A DNA stretch of 6,452 nucleotides, taken from CANGYM01 sp044235825 (GTDB taxonomy: Bacteria; Pseudomonadota; Alphaproteobacteria; JAJTHO01; CANGYM01). The DNA lies in the NCBI GenBank assembly GCA_044235825.1, contig JBIIHL010000064.1:1-6452 (forward strand). The letters run 5' to 3'. The notes beneath the pieces were generated by a model that was not told the DNA's origin, made no database searches, and saw only the letters and a program-made list of their open reading frames with translations. A program made the translations under genes and the position numbers. Below are positions 1-5,929 of the stretch, piece after piece (position 1 is the first letter of the stretch; every line of letters begins with the position of its first letter).

Positions 1-1
1 C

Positions 2-115
2 AATGGCTTGGTCGTTCATATCTTGGACAAAACCATCGGAAAATTCACCGAAGGCATCCAATTCTTCCAACGAAAAACCTACAAAGCCATCCAAATCCTA
101 ACAAAGGTTTATTGA
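2..115 (+). CDS. C-terminal end of an unknown protein (5' end outside window)
   Basis: An open frame enters from the left edge and gives 37 residues before TGA at 113-115. The visible tail begins NGLVVHILDKTIGKF and ends ILTKVY; it is basic and amphipathic, with no membrane segment or motif I recognise. The next ORF starts at the very next base in the same frame (TGA then ATG), so either the two genes are translationally coupled or a single longer gene has been split by a nonsense codon. Function unknown. The frame assignment is reasonable because it stays open to the edge, but 37 codons alone are weak proof of coding. Confidence 0.45.
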   Translation, partial: NGLVVHILDKTIGKFTEGIQFFQRKTYKAIQILTKVY

Positions 116-493
116 ATGACCCTGACAGATGGAACAGGCGGTGTTATCCAAGAAGAAAAACTAACTTTATGGCAAGGCCCCAGCAAAGTTGGTCCTGTTT
201 CACCATTCCATAACTTATACCTCCGAACTCAGGCTATGTTACTAAGAAATGGGAGTGTGTCCATTATATCCAGTTATGCGGTTACTCCCCAAGGGCAGGA
301 AGAGCCACTTTCGGAAGGAGTTCCACTTCCTACGGCTGTATTGCCATATATTTCTTCACATGCAACCAAAACACATCAGGCATTTTTGAGCGGCATGGAA
401 GAGGCTGTTAGTAAAGCCTGTAAGCCAAAATCGGGAGAACCTTCTTACCCTGTGCTTCAGGCGCTTTCTGGGCAAGCTACATTTCAAATGTAA
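116..493 (+). CDS. Hypothetical protein, 125 aa
   Basis: ATG at 116 directly follows the TGA of the preceding frame. An AAAGG at 104-108 lies 7 nt upstream and can serve as ribosome binding site, which supports re-initiation here. The product is soluble-looking, with no signal peptide or transmembrane segment. It is rich in Ser, Thr, Pro and Gly, starts MTLTDGTGG and has two cysteine-free thirds with a single Cys near residue 102. I recognise no family or catalytic motif. GC is about 47%, lower than the housekeeping genes further right. A stem-loop with a T-rich tail follows the stop, consistent with the end of a transcript. It could be a phage- or island-derived gene, but nothing in the protein proves that. 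Confidence 0.55.
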   Translation: MTLTDGTGGVIQEEKLTLWQGPSKVGPVSPFHNLYLRTQAMLLRNGSVSIISSYAVTPQGQEEPLSEGVPLPTAVLPYISSHATKTHQAFLSGMEEAVSKACKPKSGEPSYPVLQALSGQATFQM

Positions 494-522
494 CCCCCCA
501 TCATTGCGGGGCCCCCCCCAAC

Positions 523-553
523 GTGACATCCGTCACAGATTTTTTCTTTTTTT
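523..553 (+). terminator. Rho-independent terminator
   Basis: GTGAC (523-527), loop ATCC and GTCAC (532-536) form a perfect 5-bp stem. It is followed within a few bases by a T-rich tract (540-553, 13 T in 14 bases). It sits 30 bp after the stop of the 125-aa gene and before the next ribosome binding site, as expected for the end of that transcription unit. A second small hairpin (CCCC 496-499 with GGGG 508-511) precedes it. The stem is short, so its strength is uncertain. Confidence 0.6.
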
Positions 554-585
554 ACCCATACAATAAACGCATTATCGTTTTGAAT

Positions 586-591
586 AGGGAG
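586..591 (+). promoter_or_regulatory. Ribosome binding site fixing the start of the G-tract gene
   Basis: AGGGAG lies 8 nt before the ATG at 600. It supports 600 as a genuine translation start even though the frame opened there closes after 34 codons in the sequence as given. No promoter of convincing quality could be placed between the upstream terminator and this site. Confidence 0.5.
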
Positions 592-599
592 ATTGGGGT

Positions 600-1066
600 A
601 TGAGGATTTCTAGAGGACAATTGATTGCTGCTGGTGTTGCTTTACTTGCGGGGGGGGGGGATTCAGGTACTGGGAGACCCATATTTCAAATCCCCAGCGT
701 CTGAGGGATATTCACGCTGAAATTACGCGCCATGGGGGTTTATGTTCAGACTCTAAAAAAGGCGTTGTTGTTGCTACCGAAGGTTCTGTTGGTTATTCAG
801 GGACAGATTCTTATTATTTCTTTTTGGGATTGGGGAAAAAGGAAGAAGTTGTTGGTTTACAGGGACAGGGTGATCTTTATGATGGTTTAGGAGGAATAGT
901 ACTATCATCAACGGAGATACCAAAATTTTTGTCTCGCGCAGAAGAAGCCACCCGTGCCCTTTGTCCCAATACTCCCAACCCGTCACCAAACAATACTTTC
1001 CCATCTAATAGGCCTACTTTTTTAACATGGAGCTTTTTAGGACTGCAAGGAAACACAATTGGCTAA
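600..1066 (+). pseudogene. Exported or membrane-anchored hypothetical protein, frameshifted at an 11-G run (possible phase-variable gene)
   Basis: The ATG at 600 has a good ribosome binding site and begins a short signal-peptide or anchor-like stretch (MRISRGQLIAAGVALLAGG). The codons then run into 11 consecutive G at 650-660. With G11 the frame ends at TGA 702-704, giving a 34-aa product. With G12 or G9 the same start continues without a stop to TAA 1064-1066, giving 155 aa for G12. The downstream part has protein-like composition, including FRYWETHISN, a Gly/Tyr-rich centre and an Asn/Pro-rich tail (PNTPNPSPNN). No known family is recognised. GC is low, about 35% locally. Three explanations fit: a contingency gene in the OFF state, a decayed gene, or a homopolymer sequencing error. 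Internal ATG 824 would give only an 80-aa fragment without the leader, so it is unlikely to be the true start. Confidence 0.55.
650..660 (+). repeat. Homopolymeric G11 tract inside a coding region
   Basis: Eleven uninterrupted G residues sit immediately after codon 16 of the gene starting at 600, just behind the hydrophobic leader. Such tracts mutate by slipped-strand mispairing and are known ON/OFF switches of surface genes in several bacteria. Here the observed length leaves the rest of the gene out of frame; 9 or 12 G would restore it. Confidence 0.85.
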
Positions 1067-1077
1067 ACCCACCCCCC

Positions 1078-1401
1078 TCAGGGTCGCGGCGCATGAATGG
1101 GTTTCACCGCCAACCGATAGCCCATGCCCCCCAGAATCAGGCCCAGTGTGTCCAGACGCGGGTTGCCCTTGGCCGAAAGGGCCTTTTGCAGGCCTTGGCG
1201 GGTGATGCCGGCGGCCTCGGCAATCTCTGAAATGCCCCGAACGCGGGCGATGATGCGTAGCGATGCTAAGAGAGCAGAGAGATTTTGGTGCTGAGCATAG
1301 GCATCAAACACATCGTTAATAAAGGCCTCAATGTCTTCGGGATGGTTGCGAAAGTAGTCTTCTTCAAGGTCGTCAAAGGTATGGTATTTTGATTTTGTCA
1401 T
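1078..1401 (-). CDS. HigA-like antitoxin of type II toxin-antitoxin module
   Basis: This 107-aa protein matches the 'addiction module antidote protein' type (COG3636/TIGR02684-like, recognised by eye). It has an N-terminal toxin-binding region rich in acidic residues (DDLEEDYF, about residues 10-17), then a helix-turn-helix at about 55-85 (GISEIAEAAGITRQGLQKAL), and the characteristic end GLILGGMGYRLAVKP. The antitoxin neutralises the upstream toxin by direct binding and is expected to repress the operon. I chose ATG 1401 rather than the longer frame from 1428. It overlaps the toxin's TGA as ATGA and has AGGAGT 7 nt upstream, and the protein family begins near this point. It is the second gene of a minus-strand pair with the toxin. 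Its stop faces the convergent frameshifted gene only 11 bp away. Confidence 0.88.
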   Translation of the reverse strand: MTKSKYHTFDDLEEDYFRNHPEDIEAFINDVFDAYAQHQNLSALLASLRIIARVRGISEIAEAAGITRQGLQKALSAKGNPRLDTLGLILGGMGYRLAVKPIHAPRP

Positions 1402-1739
1402 AATCGGGACTCCTGGTATGATTTCCAATAGTTTTGGGCTGTTTCTATATCACGGGTCTGCGTGCTTTTATCTCCACCACACAACAGGATCACAATGTGG
1501 CCATGATTTTCGCCAAAATAGATGCGATAGCCAGGACCAAAAAACAGTCGCAATTCATAAACGCCACCTCCGATGGATTTTACATCCCCATAGTGCCCCT
1601 GTTCCAAAAGACGGAGGCGAATGGAAATTCTGCTATAGGCTTTTGGATCTCTGATCTTTTCAAGCCATGTGGCAAAGGGCTGTTTTCCTGAGGCCTCGGT
1701 GTAAAGAGTTAGGGTTTTGGGCGTAATGGGTTGCATCAT
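1398..1739 (-). CDS. HigB/RelE-like toxin (phage-derived Gp49-like addiction module killer)
   Basis: This 113-aa product is of the usual length for the RelE-superfamily subgroup annotated 'addiction module killer protein' (COG3657/TIGR02683-like, recognised by eye). Diagnostic blocks are FATWLEKIRD (residues 22-31), GVYELRLFFGPGYRIYF (59-75) and ILLCGGDKSTQ followed by DIETAQNYW (84-105). Family members are ribosome-dependent or free mRNA endonucleases that stop translation; that activity is inferred here. ATG 1739 and ATG 1736 are adjacent and either could start; no clear Shine-Dalgarno precedes them, so toxin translation may be weak. The toxin-first order and 4-bp overlap with the antitoxin are typical of higBA modules. 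No inactivating mutation is visible. Confidence 0.9.
   Translation of the reverse strand: MMQPITPKTLTLYTEASGKQPFATWLEKIRDPKAYSRISIRLRLLEQGHYGDVKSIGGGVYELRLFFGPGYRIYFGENHGHIVILLCGGDKSTQTRDIETAQNYWKSYQESRL
1409..1414 (-). promoter_or_regulatory. Ribosome binding site deciding the antitoxin start
   Basis: On the minus strand, AGGAGT lies 7 nt before the ATG at 1401-1399. It is inside the end of the toxin gene. It is the strongest Shine-Dalgarno match among the minus-strand genes here. That would favour antitoxin synthesis, and coupling to toxin translation through the ATGA overlap is likely. Confidence 0.65.
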
Positions 1740-1763
1740 GGTCTGTGACGTTAGGGTATCTTT

Positions 1764-1792
1764 ATACTACCATAGCCAACCACAGTTGGCAA
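1764..1792 (-). promoter_or_regulatory. Candidate promoter of the toxin-antitoxin operon
   Basis: Reading the minus strand, TTGCCA (1792-1787) and TAGTAT (1769-1764) are spaced 17 bp apart, a reasonable sigma-70-type arrangement. They lie 25 bp upstream of the toxin start codon and overlap the inverted repeat at 1775-1790. The match to consensus is partial, so this is a candidate only. Confidence 0.4.
1775..1790. promoter_or_regulatory. Perfect inverted repeat, probable toxin-antitoxin operator
   Basis: GCCAAC-CACA-GTTGGC is a perfect 6-bp inverted repeat with a 4-bp spacer. It lies in the 62-bp gap between the priA stop and the toxin start and falls between the candidate -35 and -10 boxes. 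HigA/Xre-type antitoxins autoregulate by binding such palindromes, so an operator is the best reading. It is also 12 bp after the priA stop, but no T-run follows on the minus strand, so a priA terminator is less likely. Confidence 0.5.
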
Positions 1793-1801
1793 CGCCATTT
1801 T

Positions 1802-3796
1802 TTACACAAACGACACCGGATCCATATCCACCTGAATATGAACATCGGGGGGGATGGGGGTGGCGGAGAGCCATGTTTTCATATAGGCCGACAGGCGTTT
1901 TTGCGGGGCGCAGCGCACCAGAAACCGCATACGGTGGTCCCCGCGCAGGGGCGATAGCGGGGCAGGGGCGGGGCCCAGAATCTCGAACGCATCGGTTTTG
2001 GGGGCGCTGCCCAGCAGGGCGCGGCAGGTGCTATCCACGCGGGGCATGGACCGTCCCGACACAATCAGGGCCGCCAGACGGGTAAACGGGGGCCACTGGC
2101 CCAACGTGCGTTCTTTGATCAGGGCATGATAAAAGCCTTCGCGATCATGGTGCCGCAGGGTTTGCATCAACAGATGATCCGGAACAAAGGTCTGAATCAG
2201 AACCTTGCCCGCGTGTTGCCCCCGTCCGGCCCGTCCGGCAATCTGGTGCAGCATCTGCCACGTTTTTTCCCCCGCCCGAAAATCCCCCCCCGTCAGGCCC
2301 ATATCGCCGTCCACCACATTCACCAACGTTAAATCGGGAAAATGATACCCTTTGCCAATCATTTGGGTGCCCACGATCAGGGACACGTCCCCCTGTGTGA
2401 TGCGCTGCACCGTTTCGTGCATTTTTTTGGGGGTGCTCAGCACATCGCTGGACACAATGACGATTTCCTGATGGGGAAAATGGGTGGCCAGTTCCTCCGC
2501 AATGCGCTCAACCCCCGGGCCGCAGGGGATCAGGGCATCTGCCTCTGCCCCGCAGGCGGGGCAGGTTTCTGGCATCGGTTGTTTATATCCACAGTGATGG
2601 CATTGCAAAATGTTCATGGATTTGTGGGCCGATAAATACGACGCACAATCACGACATCGCCAGCGGTGGCCACATCCACGGCACAAGGTCAAAGGGGCAT
2701 ACCCCCGCCGGTTCATAAAAAACAGGGCCTGTTTGCCCGTGGATAGGGTTTGACGCGTTTCCGCGATCACCGTTTCATGCAGCCATCCTTGGGATGCTGG
2801 CCTTCCCCGCATATCCACCAACGTCACATCGGGCAGCGTGGCCTGATACCGGCTGGTTAGGCGCACGCCGTGATATTTGCCCCGTTCCACATGGTGCCAC
2901 GTTTCCAGCGACGGTGTGGCCGACACCAGAACCACAGGCACATTTTCCCTGTGCCCCCGCGCCACCGCCATATCGCGGGCGTGGTACAAAACGCCGTCGT
3001 CTTGTTTATAGGCGCTTTCGTGTTCCTCATCCACCACCATCACGCCCAAATTGGGATAGGGCAAAAACAGGGCCGATCGCGCCCCCAGAACCAAGGGCGC
3101 CTGTCCCGTCACAATGGCCCGCCACGTGTCGCGCCGTTTGGCGGGGGTGAGATGGGAATGCCACAGGGCGGGCTCCGCGCCGAAGCGATCCGAAAACCGG
3201 CGCAGCATCTGGGTGGACAGCGCAATTTCCGGCAGCATGATCAGGGCCTGCTGCCCCCGTGCCAGCGCGGCGGCCACAACGTCCAAATAAACCTCTGTTT
3301 TCCCTGATCCCGTTTCCCCGTCCAGCAGGGCCACTTTGTCCGGATGCTCTGTGGTGAAGGACAGCAATTTTGTCAGGGCGGCTTTTTGGGCATCATCAAA
3401 CACCACAGACCGGTGCGCCACCTGAGGCGGGGCAAAGGTTTGCTTGCTGGGGGTGTCCTGAAAGGCATCCTGCAGCGGCAGGGCCAGTTTCAGGATTTTC
3501 CCCATACTGCTGACGGTATAATCCGCGCACCATGTTAAAAACGCGATAAAATCGGGGGATAGCGGCGGAAAGTCATGGATTTTCAGCAGGGGCTTCACGG
3601 TGGCGATGTTCGGGCGGGGCACATCCGTTTCCCACACAATGCCGGTTAAGGACCGATTGCGAAAAGGAACACGGACATATTGCCCTACCGACACCGCCTG
3701 TGATGCGGCGTAGGTCAGGGGCCGATCCAGCACCATGGGCAGCAAAACATTGACGAAGCTGTGTGCGTCTGTAAAACTATCCGTTGTTTTTTGCAT
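1802..3796 (-). CDS. priA: Primosomal protein N' (replication restart helicase PriA)
   Basis: This 664-aa superfamily 2 3'-5' DNA helicase recognises stalled forks and reloads the replicative helicase. The N-terminal DNA-binding domain begins at FVNVLLPMVLDRPLTY (14-29). Walker A GETGSGKT is at 160-167, DEEH at 256-259, SAT at 292-294, VGTQMIGKGYHFPDLT at 475-490 and motif VI QIAGRAGR at 518-525. Eight zinc-binding cysteines are present as four CxxC pairs (C372/375, C381/384, C399/402, C412/415). All motifs are intact. I place the start at ATG 3796: the frame is open up to 4399, but that extension is antisense to fsa and has no PriA character. At 664 aa it is somewhat shorter than the usual 700-735. 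There is no obvious Shine-Dalgarno. It is divergent from fsa, and the toxin-antitoxin pair lies downstream on the same strand. Confidence 0.96.
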   Translation of the reverse strand: MQKTTDSFTDAHSFVNVLLPMVLDRPLTYAASQAVSVGQYVRVPFRNRSLTGIVWETDVPRPNIATVKPLLKIHDFPPLSPDFIAFLTWCADYTVSSMGKILKLALPLQDAFQDTPSKQTFAPPQVAHRSVVFDDAQKAALTKLLSFTTEHPDKVALLDGETGSGKTEVYLDVVAAALARGQQALIMLPEIALSTQMLRRFSDRFGAEPALWHSHLTPAKRRDTWRAIVTGQAPLVLGARSALFLPYPNLGVMVVDEEHESAYKQDDGVLYHARDMAVARGHRENVPVVLVSATPSLETWHHVERGKYHGVRLTSRYQATLPDVTLVDMRGRPASQGWLHETVIAETRQTLSTGKQALFFMNRRGYAPLTLCRGCGHRWRCRDCASYLSAHKSMNILQCHHCGYKQPMPETCPACGAEADALIPCGPGVERIAEELATHFPHQEIVIVSSDVLSTPKKMHETVQRITQGDVSLIVGTQMIGKGYHFPDLTLVNVVDGDMGLTGGDFRAGEKTWQMLHQIAGRAGRGQHAGKVLIQTFVPDHLLMQTLRHHDREGFYHALIKERTLGQWPPFTRLAALIVSGRSMPRVDSTCRALLGSAPKTDAFEILGPAPAPLSPLRGDHRMRFLVRCAPQKRLSAYMKTWLSATPIPPDVHIQVDMDPVSFV

Positions 3797-3814
3797 TATG
3801 GGTTCAAAACGATC

Positions 3815-4468
3815 ATGAAGTTCTTTGTTGATAGCGCAGAATTGGCTGACATTCAAAAGTTGAATGCGATGGGTCTGGTGGATGGTGTCACCACCAACCC
3901 CAGTTTGATTTATAAATCGGGCCGTGATTTTCTGGAGGTCATCCGCGATATCGCCGCCGTCGTTCCCGGCCCCATCAGCGCCGAAGTCACCGCCGAAGAT
4001 CACCCCACCATGATGCGGGAGGCTGAAAAACTGGTGACCCTGGGCAAAAACATCGTCATCAAAGTCCCCCTGACCGTTGACGGCCTGATGACTTGCCGCC
4101 GGTTGCGCCAAGATCACATCCCCGTGAATGTCACCCTGTGTTTCAGTTTGAATCAGGCCCTGCTGGCCGCCAAGGCAGGGGCCAGCTACATTTCCCCCTT
4201 TGTTGGGCGTTTGGATGATCAGGGTCAGGATGGCATGGGCCTGATTCAGGACATTCGGGATATGTATGACAATTATGGCTTTGAAACAGAGATTCTGGCG
4301 GCCTCCATCCGCCACACCGACCACGTGCGCCGCGCTAGCCTGATCGGCGCAGATGTTGTGACCTGCCCCCCGTCGATTTTTTATCAGCTCTTCACCCACA
4401 GCCTGACAGAAAAGGGTCTGGCGGCCTTTCGCGAGGATTGGGCAAAAACGGGGCAGAGGGTTGTTTAG
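3815..4468 (+). CDS. fsa: Transaldolase / fructose-6-phosphate aldolase family protein
   Basis: At 217 aa this is the normal length for the small FSA/TalC group of class I aldolases. These are cytoplasmic TIM-barrel enzymes that transfer or cleave a dihydroxyacetone unit through a Schiff-base lysine. Recognisable parts are MKFFVDSAELADI (1-13, catalytic Asp6), the VTTNPSL block (25-31, Asn28), the Schiff-base lysine K83 in NIVIKVPLT, NVTLCFS (105-111), ISPFVGRLDD (126-135) and EILAASIRH (159-167). Sequence alone does not separate transaldolase from fructose-6-phosphate aldolase activity; most alphaproteobacterial members are annotated as transaldolase. I chose ATG 3815 over 3761 because the family starts at MKFF and the extension is antisense to priA. 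No good Shine-Dalgarno is seen. The gene is intact. Confidence 0.95.
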   Translation: MKFFVDSAELADIQKLNAMGLVDGVTTNPSLIYKSGRDFLEVIRDIAAVVPGPISAEVTAEDHPTMMREAEKLVTLGKNIVIKVPLTVDGLMTCRRLRQDHIPVNVTLCFSLNQALLAAKAGASYISPFVGRLDDQGQDGMGLIQDIRDMYDNYGFETEILAASIRHTDHVRRASLIGADVVTCPPSIFYQLFTHSLTEKGLAAFREDWAKTGQRVV

Positions 4469-4483
4469 GCTCTAGTCCGGTCT

Positions 4484-4888
4484 GTGATTTACAAAAGTCT
4501 AAATCTTGGTTGGTTGGATACAGCCATCATCAACCAAACCCTAAAACGATCTATGCCGTGTGGTTATGTGATATTAACGCGAACGGCCCACAAACATGCT
4601 GCGGAAAAACATCCTGTGGATTACCCGTTTTGTTTGCCGTTTTTAAAATAAGCCATTCAAAATCCTTGGTTTATTGGCTATAGCCTGAGAAATTTTGACA
4701 ACATCCAAGTTGTTTTTCATCATGATGCGCTGAAGGAAGGCGTTATGTTGGTGGCGTTATCAGCGGAGCCAGATGATAGAGGAAAATATCGCGTGCGAAC
4801 GTTTTACAGGATATCCGTTCAGGCTTTAACAGAAAAGAGAGTTTCAGGAAGGCTTTATCCCCCAAAACGGAGCAAGCCTTTTTCATAG
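4484..4888 (+). pseudogene. Nonsense-split gene resembling a BECR/PBECR-type nuclease toxin
   Basis: One frame is open on both sides of a single TAA at 4649-4651, and the conceptual protein (about 134 residues from GTG 4484) is coherent across it. Before the stop it has GYVILTRTAHKHAAEKHP (27-44) and LPFLK. After it come AIQNPWFIGYSLRNFDNI (57-74) and GKYRVRTFYRI (100-110), with the end at TAG 4886-4888. The order His/HP helix, 'ai-x-nP-x-x-I', hydrophobic strand, then a V-x-T-x-Y-x-I strand recalls phage-associated barnase-EndoU-colicin-RelE nucleases; this is recognition by eye, not a database hit. ATG 4553 gives only a 32-residue open piece. The true start is unclear and the 5' end may be lost. 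GC is about 42% against about 55% in fsa. The gene lies directly behind fsa in the same frame. I infer a decayed, probably acquired toxin gene. Confidence 0.45.
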
Positions 4889-5146
4889 GTAAACAACAAA
4901 GCCCGCCGGCGGGGCCCCAGACCCGCATCTCTTGGCGCCAGTGCGCCTGCCGTATCCATGCCAAAAAATGGACATGGTTTTGGCGCGTAAGGTGGGATTT
5001 CTACCTCAGCGAACTATGGATTCACTATGCTTGTTTTTTGCCCAAAAGTCAACAGTGTTGTCCGCAGTCTGGGGGCATCACAACAAAAAACCTTCCCCCA
5101 CCCCCGCTTTGGTGTATCCTGTTCCTTTCTGTGCTGATGACCCCCC
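4889..5146. other. Intergenic region between the decayed gene and the glycosyltransferase
   Basis: I see no supported gene in these 258 bases. A frame open from 4932 runs into the glycosyltransferase in the wrong phase and looks like an antisense or shadow frame. The region contains the GC-rich palindrome at 4902-4913 and must hold the glycosyltransferase promoter unless transcription comes from fsa. A TATCCT at 5115-5120 could be a -10 box, but no convincing -35 accompanies it. Confidence 0.5.
4902..4918. repeat. GC-rich palindromes after the decayed nuclease-like gene
   Basis: CCCGCCGGCGGG (4902-4913) is a perfect 12-bp palindrome that overlaps a second one, GGGGCCCC (4911-4918). On the minus strand it is followed by a T-rich stretch (TTTGTTGTTT, 4900-4891), so a weak minus-strand terminator is possible, though no minus-strand gene is known upstream of it. 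It marks a sharp change from AT-rich to GC-rich DNA. Confidence 0.4.
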
Positions 5147-5929
5147 ATGTTCCTGTCCGCCTTGGTTGTTGCCCATAACGAAGAAAGCCGCTTGGCTGCC
5201 TGCCTGTCCCATTTGGGGTTTTGTGATGAAATTGTGGTGGTGCTGGATCGTTGCACCGATGCCAGCCGTGACATCGCCGCCCGCTTTACCCCCCGATTGA
5301 TCGAGGGCGCGTGGGAGAGGGAAGGGACCCGCCGTCACGCAGGCATCGATGCCTGTCAGGGGCCATGGATTTTGGAGGTTGATGCCGATGAACACGTGAC
5401 CCCCGCCATGGCCCAAGAGGTTAGGGCCCTGTTAAAAAACCCCACAGCCCAGCGGTATTTGGTGCCCATCAACAATTATATCGGATCTCGCTTGGTGAAG
5501 CAGGGTTGGGGGGCATCCTTTGGGATTCGCAACAAATGGTGTTTGTTTCAAAAGGGCACCAAACACTGGCACGATCAGCGGGTGCATCCTCAGGTGACCT
5601 ATCAGGGGCTGGCGGGTCCGCGCCTATCCCACGGGATCGATCATTTTGTGGATGATAACATCACCGACATGATCGCCCGCCTGAACCGCTACACCACAGC
5701 CAAGGCACGGGATATGGTGGATGCCCCTCACTGGACCCGCCTTTGGCCCAACATCCGGCGGTTATTTTCCCGTTTTTTTCACTGTTATGTCAAACGTCAG
5801 GGGTACAAGGAAGGGGTTTATGGGCTGTGCATCGCCCTGTGCGCCGGCCTGTTTCCGTTAGTGTCGTATATCAAATATCAAGAGCTGAAGGATCAAAATC
5901 ATGCAGCCCCCCCCAAAACATCCCTTTGA
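5147..5929 (+). CDS. Family 2 glycosyltransferase (WaaE/LgtF-like)
   Basis: This 260-aa, GT-A fold enzyme has the normal length for this group. The N-terminal nucleotide-sugar site starts LSALVVAHNEESRLAACL (3-20), followed by CDEIVVVLDRCTDAS (26-40). The metal-binding DxD motif is D79-A80-D81 in WILEVDADEHVTPAM. A central WHDQRVHPQV region (141-150) and a basic, hydrophobic C-terminus (FSRFFHCYVKRQGY, then a nonpolar stretch at 223-243 likely to touch the membrane) match the WaaE/KdtX and LgtF type, which add glucose or heptose to lipopolysaccharide core. The precise sugar and acceptor cannot be read from sequence. ATG 5147 is preceded by a C-run with no Shine-Dalgarno, so it may be poorly translated or leaderless. 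It overlaps the next gene by 29 bp, implying one transcription unit. Confidence 0.9.
   Translation: MFLSALVVAHNEESRLAACLSHLGFCDEIVVVLDRCTDASRDIAARFTPRLIEGAWEREGTRRHAGIDACQGPWILEVDADEHVTPAMAQEVRALLKNPTAQRYLVPINNYIGSRLVKQGWGASFGIRNKWCLFQKGTKHWHDQRVHPQVTYQGLAGPRLSHGIDHFVDDNITDMIARLNRYTTAKARDMVDAPHWTRLWPNIRRLFSRFFHCYVKRQGYKEGVYGLCIALCAGLFPLVSYIKYQELKDQNHAAPPKTSL
5888..5892 (+). promoter_or_regulatory. Ribosome binding site for the 91-aa gene
   Basis: AAGGA lies within the end of the glycosyltransferase gene, 8 nt before ATG 5901. It supports that start over the internal ATGs at 5934 and 5937 and indicates translation coupled to the glycosyltransferase. Confidence 0.55.

Noticed and set aside
572..584. 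ATCGTTTTGAA shared between the upstream region of the G-tract gene and the priA/fsa gap (opposite strand)
   Set aside because: Eleven-base matches are expected by chance in a window of this size, and there is no extended similarity.
1402..1428. Longer antitoxin start at 1428
   Set aside because: The ATG at 1401 has AGGAGT at proper distance and the ATGA overlap typical of such modules; the nine extra codons only re-read the toxin tail.
3797..4399. N-terminal extension of the priA frame by 201 codons
   Set aside because: It is antisense to the well-conserved fsa gene and has no PriA domain character; PriA homology begins just after ATG 3796.
4901..4950. GC-rich stretch as a possible structured RNA gene
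   Set aside because: Palindromes are present, but no tRNA cloverleaf, conserved loop or promoter/terminator pair could be identified.
4932..5300. Plus-strand ORF of 122 codons upstream of and overlapping the glycosyltransferase
   Set aside because: It overlaps about 150 bases of a clear glycosyltransferase N-terminus in another phase, is rich in Pro and Cys, and has no ribosome binding site or family resemblance.
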